7,001 nucleotides of DNA, from NCBI GenBank assembly GCA_020062205.1, contig JAGUWT010000227.1:1-7001 (forward strand), written 5' to 3'. A program made the position numbers and the translations under genes. Position 1 is the stretch's first letter; the number at the start of each line of letters is the position of its first letter. Source of the stretch: Thermodesulfovibrionales bacterium. Lineage in GTDB: Bacteria > Nitrospirota > Thermodesulfovibrionia > Thermodesulfovibrionales > SM23-35. This document shows, one piece after another, positions 1-5,292 of this stretch. The notes under the pieces are model-generated. The model was not told the DNA's origin and did no database searches. It saw nothing but the letters and a program-made list of their open reading frames with translations.

Positions 1-14
1 AATACTGTTACATT

Positions 15-86
15 GTCATTGCGAGCCCGAAGGGCGTGGCAATCTCGTCTTTGGGATTGCTTCGTCGCTCTGCTCCTCGCAATGAC
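15..86. repeat. Small palindromic dispersed repeat (MITE-like)
   Basis: The element is bounded by perfect 11-bp terminal inverted repeats, GTCATTGCGAG at 15-25 and CTCGCAATGAC at 76-86. Inside, GCAATC (39-44) and GATTGC (55-60) form a second, inner inverted pair, so the whole unit could fold into a cruciform or an RNA hairpin. It has no coding capacity. Elements with these ends are familiar to me as multi-copy intergenic repeats in many bacterial genomes, but only one copy is present here, so its dispersed nature is recalled knowledge and not seen. No target-site duplication is obvious at the edges. Positions 87-136, between it and the rpmE terminator, show nothing recognisable. Confidence 0.75.
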
Positions 87-136
87 ACTTCATTTAATGT
101 GTTTATATTAGTAATTGTTTCATTTGAAATTATCTC

Positions 137-180
137 AAAAAAAAGTCGTTAGTCCAATGAGACATACGACTAACGACTTT
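137..180 (-). terminator. Intrinsic terminator of rpmE
   Basis: A perfect 13-bp inverted repeat, AAAGTCGTTAGTC (142-154) and GACTAACGACTTT (168-180), encloses a 13-nt loop. Read on the minus strand, the hairpin is followed directly by eight U residues (the A run at 137-144). It begins 16 bp after the rpmE stop codon. This is a textbook Rho-independent terminator and implies that rpmE is the last, and probably the only, gene of its transcript. On the plus strand the hairpin is followed by CGTTTATT, a much weaker U tract, so it acts mainly leftward. Confidence 0.92.
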
Positions 181-196
181 CGTTTATTAAGCGTAT

Positions 197-397
197 CTAC
201 TTTTTCGCGTATTTTCTCTTAAACTTCTCTACCCTTCCCTCTGCATCAACTATCTTCTGTTTGCCAGTAAAGAACGGGTGGCATTTTGAACAAATATCAA
301 CTTTTATGTTCTGCCTTGTTGAACGTGTTGTGAATGTCTCACCACAGGCACAGATAACCTTCGCCTCTACATATGATGGATGAATTCCCTCTTTCAT
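197..397 (-). CDS. rpmE: 50S ribosomal protein L31, zinc-binding type
   Basis: This encodes a 66-residue protein of the large ribosomal subunit, where L31 sits at the central protuberance and helps bridge the two subunits. The N-terminal MKEGIHPSY is the family hallmark. Four cysteines in a CxC...CxxC arrangement (C16, C18, C36, C39) are the zinc ligands of the C+ form of L31, followed by the typical HPFFTGKQK stretch (40-48) and a basic tail. The length is normal. The start is fixed by a strong Shine-Dalgarno AGGAGGGAG (plus-strand 405-413) seven bases upstream. The gene stands alone, divergent from the cyclophilin-like/nadB/pyk operon, and ends in a strong terminator. Because the zinc sites are intact this should be the zinc-replete version; a cysteine-free paralogue elsewhere in the genome cannot be excluded. 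Confidence 0.97.
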   Translation of the reverse strand: MKEGIHPSYVEAKVICACGETFTTRSTRQNIKVDICSKCHPFFTGKQKIVDAEGRVEKFKRKYAKK

Positions 398-430
398 GAA
401 ATCGCTCCCTCCTGAAATGGACTATAAAAT

Positions 431-460
431 ATAATAATAGATTTATTAGAATTTTAGCAA
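431..460 (-). promoter_or_regulatory. Candidate sigma-70 promoter for rpmE
   Basis: On the minus strand TTGCTA (460-455) and TATTAT (436-431) are separated by 18 bp in an AT-rich stretch. Transcription would start near 424, giving a leader of about 25 nt that includes the rpmE Shine-Dalgarno. A competing minus-strand promoter lies in the palindrome just upstream (TTGTAT 496-491, TATGAT 474-469), which would give a leader of about 65 nt. Consensus matching alone cannot decide between the two. Confidence 0.4.
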
Positions 461-464
461 GGAC

Positions 465-496
465 TTGTATCATATGCTTCTCAGGTTATGATACAA
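465..496 (+). promoter_or_regulatory. Palindromic promoter/operator of the nadB operon
   Basis: TTGTATCATA (465-474) and TATGATACAA (487-496) form a perfect 10-bp inverted repeat with a 12-bp spacer. On the plus strand the arms supply a -35-like TTGTAT (465-470) and a -10-like TATGAT (487-492, five of six consensus bases) with 16-bp spacing. A start near 499-500 would give a leader of about 22 nt containing the GGAGG ribosome-binding site (511-515) of the first gene. By symmetry the same hexamers with the same spacing are present on the minus strand, facing rpmE. The -35 match is weak (TTG only). The palindrome could instead, or also, be a binding site for a dimeric repressor. Confidence 0.5.
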
Positions 497-521
497 TGAG
501 CATATTTTTTGGAGGTTTATC

Positions 522-896
522 ATGCCGATAAGAATAAAGATAACCGTAAAAGACATAGTTTTAGATGCTGAGGTTTTTGATACGAAAACTGCACAGGCAA
601 TTGCAGATGCACTCCCGATAGAGATAATGCCCAATGAATGGGGTGATGAGTTTTATTTCGAGATTCCTGTCAAAATGCCACTCGATGATACAGCGACAAC
701 AAAGGTAAAAGTCGGTGATATCGGATACTGGCCTCCAGGAAACGCCCTCGCCATATTCTTTGGCCCTACACCAATGAGCAGAGGAACTGAACCTGTGCCT
801 GCAAGTAAAGTGAATCTTGTTGGAAAGATTACCGGAGATGCAACGGTTCTCAAGAAAGCAAAGGGAGCAAATAAAATCAGGATCGAGAAGGCTTAA
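522..896 (+). CDS. Cyclophilin-like fold protein (TM1367/DUF369-type)
   Basis: This is a 124-residue, probably cytoplasmic protein with no signal peptide or membrane segment. Two features point to the Cyclophil_like family (Pfam PF04126, structural prototype TM1367). One is the N-terminal strand pattern (residues 2-19) followed by a short helix (TAQAIADALP, 23-32). The other is the central WGDEFYFEIPV (40-50) with VGDIGYWPPGNALAIFFGPTPMS (64-86). These small beta-barrels resemble cyclophilin peptidyl-prolyl isomerases, but isomerase activity is not established for the family, so no function is assigned. The start is set by GGAGG (511-515) six bases upstream of ATG. It is the first gene of the operon, and nadB begins 17 bp after its stop. 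A link to NAD synthesis rests only on this position. Confidence 0.85.
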   Translation: MPIRIKITVKDIVLDAEVFDTKTAQAIADALPIEIMPNEWGDEFYFEIPVKMPLDDTATTKVKVGDIGYWPPGNALAIFFGPTPMSRGTEPVPASKVNLVGKITGDATVLKKAKGANKIRIEKA

Positions 897-913
897 GGAC
901 TAAGGGCTGTGCC

Positions 914-2497
914 ATGCAAAAAGAAATAGTGGATTTCCTTATCATAGGTGGCGGGGTTGCTGGCCTAAGGGCTGCGATTGAGCTTGCACCCCATGGCACA
1001 GTGATTATTGTTACAAAGGACATTCCGACAGAAAGCAGCACAGAATATGCACAGGGAGGCGTTGCAGTTGCCCTGAGTGATGAGGACGAAGTAGGTATAC
1101 ATTTTGAAGATACAATCAAGGCAGGAGATGGCCTTTGCAGGGAAGAGGCGGTAAGGGTACTTGTAGAAGAGGGCCCCCAGAGGATCCTTGAGCTTATAGA
1201 CTGGGGGGCTGAGTTTGATAAGGAAGGCACAAAACTATCCTTTACCATAGAGGCAGCCCATTCGAGAAGGAGGGTATTACACGCCGATGGCGACTCAACC
1301 GGGAGGGAACTGGAAAGGGTTCTGATAAACAAGGTTAAAACCTTTCCAACGGCACAGAGATTACCATTCTGTACAGCAGTTGATCTTATTGTTGATGATG
1401 CAAGTTGTAGAGGAGCTTATGTTTTAAGGAATTCGGATATTATTGCTATCCATGCAAAGGCAACCGTGCTCGCGACCGGTGGGGCTGGCCAGATCTATTC
1501 AAGGACGACAAACCCTGCAGTGGCGACCGGAGATGGTATGGCCATTGCATATAGGGCAGGTGCAATCCTTGAGGACATGGAATTTGTACAATTTCACCCA
1601 ACCGTCCTCTTTGCACCTTCTGCTCCTCAGTTTTTATTAAGCGAGGCGATGAGGGGTGAAGGAGCGATTTTGAGGAATATCAATAAAGAACCATTTATGA
1701 AGAACTATCATCCTGATGCAGAACTTGCACCGAGGGATATTGTATCACGTGCTATCATCTCACAGATGGTTAGGACAAAGAGCAAACATGTATATCTTGA
1801 CCTTACCCATCTCGGGAAGGACTTTTTGAAAAACAGGTTTCCGAGAATTTATTCAACATGTCTTCAGTATAATGTCGACATTACAAAAGAGCTGGTTCCT
1901 GTTTCTCCAGCAGCCCATTATATGATGGGTGGAGTAAAGACTGACATAGATGGTATCACAAACATCAAAGGATTATATGCCGCAGGAGAGGCAGCATGCA
2001 CAGGTGTTCATGGTGCAAACAGGCTTGCCTCGAATAGTCTCCTTGAAGGACTTGTTTATGGTGCAAGGGCAGGCAGGGCAGCGTTAAATTTTAAAATGAG
2101 CAATGAACAATTATCAATTGGCAGCGAGGAAATTCCTCATCCTTCATCCTCCGTCCCTCATCCCTCGTTACCTGACAAAGAAGAGATACGGCACAAATTG
2201 AGGAAAGTAATGTGGGAAAAGGTTGGTATAATACGGTGTGGAGAATCTCTCGGACATGCACATGAGAAACTATCTGAATGGTCATTTATCTTAAATAAAA
2301 CCTATTTGACAAGGCGTGAACTCGAACTCAAAAATATGCTTACCGTAGCTGAACTCATAACAGGGGCAGCAATTCAGAGGAAGGGAAGCGTTGGTGCCCA
2401 TTACAGGTCTGATTTTCCACAAAAAGGTGAGGAATGGGCAAAGCATATAACATTGCAGAAGGGGAATAAAGGAACCAGATATGAATTTGTTAGCTAA
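914..2497 (+). CDS. nadB: L-aspartate oxidase
   Basis: This FAD enzyme oxidises L-aspartate to iminoaspartate, which quinolinate synthase (NadA) condenses with dihydroxyacetone phosphate in de novo NAD synthesis. It can use oxygen or fumarate as electron acceptor. The 527 residues show the dinucleotide-binding GGGVAG (12-17), the flavin-region SSTEYAQGGVA (41-51), EAAHSRRRVLH (113-123), FVQFHPT (224-230), APRDIVSRA (272-280), HYMMGG (335-340) and the C-terminal FAD motif GLYAAGEAACTGVHGANR (353-370). Residues E113, H228, R274, H335 and R370 correspond to the catalytic residues E121, H244, R290, H351 and R386 of the E. coli enzyme. The EAAHSRR-type substrate loop favours NadB over fumarate reductase or succinate dehydrogenase subunit A. 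The Shine-Dalgarno (TAAGGG, 901-906) is modest. Residues 394-420 are an unusual low-complexity linker (see separate entry). The 3' end overlaps pyk by 17 bp. NadA and NadC are not in this window. Confidence 0.96.
   Translation: MQKEIVDFLIIGGGVAGLRAAIELAPHGTVIIVTKDIPTESSTEYAQGGVAVALSDEDEVGIHFEDTIKAGDGLCREEAVRVLVEEGPQRILELIDWGAEFDKEGTKLSFTIEAAHSRRRVLHADGDSTGRELERVLINKVKTFPTAQRLPFCTAVDLIVDDASCRGAYVLRNSDIIAIHAKATVLATGGAGQIYSRTTNPAVATGDGMAIAYRAGAILEDMEFVQFHPTVLFAPSAPQFLLSEAMRGEGAILRNINKEPFMKNYHPDAELAPRDIVSRAIISQMVRTKSKHVYLDLTHLGKDFLKNRFPRIYSTCLQYNVDITKELVPVSPAAHYMMGGVKTDIDGITNIKGLYAAGEAACTGVHGANRLASNSLLEGLVYGARAGRAALNFKMSNEQLSIGSEEIPHPSSSVPHPSLPDKEEIRHKLRKVMWEKVGIIRCGESLGHAHEKLSEWSFILNKTYLTRRELELKNMLTVAELITGAAIQRKGSVGAHYRSDFPQKGEEWAKHITLQKGNKGTRYEFVS
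2094..2170 (+). repeat. Low-complexity, repeat-like segment inside nadB
   Basis: Within nadB, the DNA switches from an AT-rich piece (ATGAGCAATGAACAATTATC from 2096) to a pyrimidine-rich, nearly G-free piece (2135-2166) with recurring CCTCAT, CTTCAT and CCTCAT units at 2135, 2142 and 2156. It encodes residues of roughly 394-420, rich in Ser and Pro (HPSSS, PHPSLP), between the FAD/capping core and the C-terminal helical domain. Both pieces resemble low-complexity intergenic filler that I have seen repeated in other genomes. That resemblance is from memory and no second copy is present here. The reading frame is kept, so the protein should be intact. Confidence 0.5.
2468..2473 (+). promoter_or_regulatory. 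Ribosome-binding site of pyk, inside nadB
   Basis: AAAGGA lies seven bases before the pyk ATG at 2481 and within the last codons of nadB. It supports the overlapping start over any later internal start, and allows translational coupling because ribosomes ending nadB at 2497 pass the pyk start. Confidence 0.7.
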
Positions 2498-3899
2498 CAG
2501 GAAGGCAAAGATAGTCTGTACAATCGGGCCATCGTCTGGTAACAGAGATAGCATTCTTTTACTGATTAAAAACGGGATGGATGTTGCACGATTAAATTTT
2601 TCCCATGGAGATCACAATACTCATAGAAAGGCAATAGAACTTATTCGAGAGGGTTCGAGAAAATATAATAAACCAATAGCAATCCTTCAGGACCTTCAGG
2701 GTATAAAAATCAGGGTTGGGGCTATTGAAGGCGGGGCTGTTGAGCTTAAAAAAGGAAGGACTCTCCTGCTTATGCCAGGGGAAGGCGTTGGCAATCAGGA
2801 GAGGATATTCATATCATACCCTGCAATTCTCAAAGACATTAAGAAGGGTGGCAGGATACTCCTTGATGACGGCCTTATTCAACTTTATGTTATCGGCAGG
2901 ACAGAAAATGCCCTCAGGACAAAGATTATTGAGGGCGGAATCTTAAAAGACAGAAAAGGTGTCAATTTCCCGAACATAAAGATCTCTACCCCAGCATTTA
3001 CAGAAAAGGATAAGAAAGACTTGATGTTTGGAATAAAAATGAGGATTGATTATGTAGCCATATCCTTTGTCAGGGAAGCCCGTGACATTAAAATAGTCAG
3101 GAACTGGCTTAAAGACAAAGGGCAACAGATCCCGCTCATTGCAAAGATTGAAAAACCCGAGGCCCTGCGTAATATTGAAGAAATCATGGCCGAGGTTGAC
3201 GGTATTATGATAGCAAGGGGCGACCTTGGTGTTGAAATGCCGCCTGAGGAGGTTCCATTAATACAGAAAAGATTAATTGAAGAGGCAAATAAAAGAGGAA
3301 AGATTGTAATCACCGCGACACAGATGCTTGAGTCCATGACCGAGCATCTGAGACCGACAAGGGCAGAGACAACAGATGTTGCAAATGCAGTTCTGGACGG
3401 GACAGATGCATTGATGCTTTCTGCAGAGACTGCAACCGGAAAGTATCCTGTTGATGCAGTAAAAATGATGGACAGGATTATAAGACATACAGAGCAAATG
3501 AAAACGGGCGAATCTTCATTTATTCGGGGCAAGACATTTGCTGAGGCCACAGCAGATGCCGCATGCAGGGCTGCAGAGGATATCCATGCAAAGGCACTCG
3601 TTGCCTTTACACAGTCAGGTTTTACAGCAAGACTTCTTTCAAAGTTCAGACCAAGGATTCCGATAATTGCTTTAACACCCGATGAGAACATAAAAAACAG
3701 GGTAAGTCTTTACTGGGGGGTTACTCCAAAGATCATGAAACTGCCAGCGACTACAGATGAGATGGTAATAGGGATAGAAAAATCTCTTCTAACAGAAAGG
3801 GTTGTAAAAAAAGGCGACAGTATTGTGATCACCTCAAGTTCTCCCCTTTCATTACAGGGGAAAACCAATTTTATGAAGCTCCACAGGATAGGAGAGTAA
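2481..3899 (+). CDS. pyk: Pyruvate kinase
   Basis: This enzyme transfers phosphate from phosphoenolpyruvate to ADP, giving pyruvate and ATP, in the cytoplasm. At 472 residues it has the standard bacterial layout: the A domain barrel, a B-domain lid (about 77-160) and a C-terminal domain (about 345-472). Visible active-site residues are R37, N39 and S41 (RLNFSH), D71, R78, catalytic K222, metal ligands E224 and D248 (AKIEKPEA, ARGDLGVE) and T280 (ATQMLESM). PTRAETTDVANAVLDGTDA (starting near 291) is the conserved barrel end. The QDLQGIKIRV segment (70-79) has Leu72, Gln73, Lys76 and Val79 where potassium-dependent enzymes have Thr, Lys, Glu and Thr, which predicts a potassium-independent enzyme. 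Ile75 replaces the usual Pro. No extra C-terminal PEP-utiliser domain is present. The gene overlaps nadB by 17 bp and converges on ntrX with a 49-bp gap. Confidence 0.97.
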   Translation: MNLLANRKAKIVCTIGPSSGNRDSILLLIKNGMDVARLNFSHGDHNTHRKAIELIREGSRKYNKPIAILQDLQGIKIRVGAIEGGAVELKKGRTLLLMPGEGVGNQERIFISYPAILKDIKKGGRILLDDGLIQLYVIGRTENALRTKIIEGGILKDRKGVNFPNIKISTPAFTEKDKKDLMFGIKMRIDYVAISFVREARDIKIVRNWLKDKGQQIPLIAKIEKPEALRNIEEIMAEVDGIMIARGDLGVEMPPEEVPLIQKRLIEEANKRGKIVITATQMLESMTEHLRPTRAETTDVANAVLDGTDALMLSAETATGKYPVDAVKMMDRIIRHTEQMKTGESSFIRGKTFAEATADAACRAAEDIHAKALVAFTQSGFTARLLSKFRPRIPIIALTPDENIKNRVSLYWGVTPKIMKLPATTDEMVIGIEKSLLTERVVKKGDSIVITSSSPLSLQGKTNFMKLHRIGE

Positions 3900-3926
3900 A
3901 GCTCCCCGACTAAAAGTCGAAGCTTT
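3898..3926. terminator. Stem-loop between convergent pyk and ntrX
   Basis: AAAGCT (3898-3903) pairs with AGCTTT (3921-3926) and CGACT (3907-3911) with AGTCG (3915-3919), separated by a small internal loop and closed by an AAA loop. It begins within the pyk stop codon and fills much of the 49-bp gap between the convergent operons, where a bidirectional terminator is expected. Neither strand has a proper U tract after the hairpin, so intrinsic termination would be weak. It may instead be a processing or 3'-end-protecting structure. Confidence 0.4.
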
Positions 3927-3948
3927 CAGCCAGCATTCATGTAAATAA

Positions 3949-5292
3949 TCAGGGTACAATTATGTCGTATGCCTTGATCTTTTTGTGGAGGTTGCTCCTT
4001 TCGATCTGAAGGACTTCTGCTGTCTTTGATATATTCCAGTTGTTTTCCTCAAGCCTCTTTATAATAAAGGTCCTCTCAAATGCATCCCTCGCATCCCTCA
4101 ATGTTTTGATGGCAAAATAATCAGGGGGTTCAGTATCTCCTAAAATTAAATTCTTCGGTTCTATGGCATTTGAAGGAGTCATGATAACAAGCCTCTCTAT
4201 CACATTCCTGAGTTCCCTTATATTTCCAGGCCAGTCATATGACTTAAGGGATTTTAATGCCTCCGGGGTCATTTTCTTAGGTTTCTGTCTATATTCAAAT
4301 GCAAAATATTCAAGGAAATACTCAACGAGTGCCGGAATGTCCTCCTTCCTTTCTCTCAATGGAGGAACAACTATTGGTATGACATTCAACCTGTAAAACA
4401 AATCCTCTCTGAAAGCACCATCCTTTTCCTCCTCTCTGAGGTCTTTGTTCGTAGCTGCAATAATTCTCACATCTACCTTTATATTCCTGCTCCCTCCAAC
4501 ACGTTGAAATTCCTGGGTCTCTATAACACGAAGCACCTTAGCCTGGGTTGGAAGTGACATGTCACCAACCTCATCAAGAAATAAAGTACCTTCATCTGCA
4601 AGCTCGAATTTGCCTTTTTTCCTTTCAAATGCACCAGTAAAAGAGCCCTTTTCATGGCCAAAAAGTTCACTCTCTATAAGTTCATGGGGTATTGCAGCAC
4701 AGTTTACCTCGATGAATGGTTTCTCTGCTCTTTTGCTATTTTCATGAAGTAAATGTGCAATAAGTTCTTTGCCTGTGCCACTTTCGCCAAGTATTAAAAC
4801 TCTGCTGTTGCTCTGTGCTGCCATATCTATCTGCTCTCTGAGCTGTTTCATCTTCTGAGAATCGCCAATAAGTCTCCATTTCTTGACCATATCCTGTTTG
4901 AGTGCCTTATTTTCTATCTCAAGCGTCTTTCTTTCAATTGCCCTTTTAACAGATATAAGCACCCTCTCAAGGGAAAGTGGTTTTTCAAGAAAGTCGTATG
5001 CACCAATCCTTGTTGACTTAACTGCAATTTCTATATTGCCGTGACCGGAGATCATTATTACGGGAAGCTCAGGCTTTATGGTCTTAATCTCCTCAAGCGT
5101 CTGGATACCATCAATGCCTGGAAGCCATATGTCAAGGAGTATCAGATCAGGACTTTGCTCTTTTATCACTCCAATAGCATCTTCACCGGAACTTGAGGTT
5201 AATACCTCATATCCCTCGTCCTCTAAAATCCCGGAGAGGCTCTCCCTTATACCTCCTTCATCATCAACTACAAGTACAACCGGTCCTGCCAT
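3949..5292 (-). CDS. ntrX: Sigma-54-dependent response regulator, NtrX-like
   Basis: This 447-residue cytoplasmic activator has three parts. The receiver domain (about 5-120) has acidic D10/D11, phospho-acceptor D54 (LLDIWLPG), S82 and K104 (EKPLS). The AAA+ sigma-54 interaction domain (about 142-375) has Walker A GESGTGKE (169-176), the sigma-54 contact loop GSFTGA (216-221), Walker B GTLFLDEVGD (235-244), an arginine-finger region FREDLFYRLN (294-303) and WPGNIREL. A Fis-type helix-turn-helix (about 405-442, ISKTAEVLQIERSNLHKKI) binds DNA. The contact loop has Ser in place of the usual Ala of GAFTGA, a variant I associate with NtrX proteins. The start follows the partner kinase stop with no gap and has its own ribosome-binding site. 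NtrX is my best name because of the NtrY-type kinase beside it. The target genes, perhaps for nitrogen, redox or envelope functions, are unknown. Confidence 0.9.
   Translation of the reverse strand: MAGPVVLVVDDEGGIRESLSGILEDEGYEVLTSSSGEDAIGVIKEQSPDLILLDIWLPGIDGIQTLEEIKTIKPELPVIMISGHGNIEIAVKSTRIGAYDFLEKPLSLERVLISVKRAIERKTLEIENKALKQDMVKKWRLIGDSQKMKQLREQIDMAAQSNSRVLILGESGTGKELIAHLLHENSKRAEKPFIEVNCAAIPHELIESELFGHEKGSFTGAFERKKGKFELADEGTLFLDEVGDMSLPTQAKVLRVIETQEFQRVGGSRNIKVDVRIIAATNKDLREEEKDGAFREDLFYRLNVIPIVVPPLRERKEDIPALVEYFLEYFAFEYRQKPKKMTPEALKSLKSYDWPGNIRELRNVIERLVIMTPSNAIEPKNLILGDTEPPDYFAIKTLRDARDAFERTFIIKRLEENNWNISKTAEVLQIERSNLHKKIKAYDIIVP

Noticed and set aside
430..435. TATAAT on the plus strand as the -10 of the rightward operon
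   Set aside because: No -35-like hexamer sits 16-18 bp upstream, since that position holds the rpmE ribosome-binding site. The leader would also be over 80 nt; the element at 487-492 fits better.
465..496. The palindrome as a known NAD-regulator operator (NrtR or NiaR)
   Set aside because: The arms TTGTATCATA/TATGATACAA do not resemble the site consensus I know for these regulators, and the 12-bp spacer is too wide for them.
877..1332. A 151-codon open frame on the minus strand opposite nadB
   Set aside because: It is fully antisense to conserved NadB motifs, and its Ser/Pro-rich composition without domains marks it as a shadow.
2091..2285. A 64-codon minus-strand frame covering the low-complexity part of nadB
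   Set aside because: Its sequence is the reverse reading of repeat-like DNA plus conserved nadB codons, with no sign of being a real protein.
3050..3691. A 213-codon open frame on the minus strand opposite pyk
   Set aside because: It lies wholly antisense to a clear pyruvate kinase, has no recognisable domain, and its Ser/Ile/Ala-rich product is what an antisense shadow looks like.
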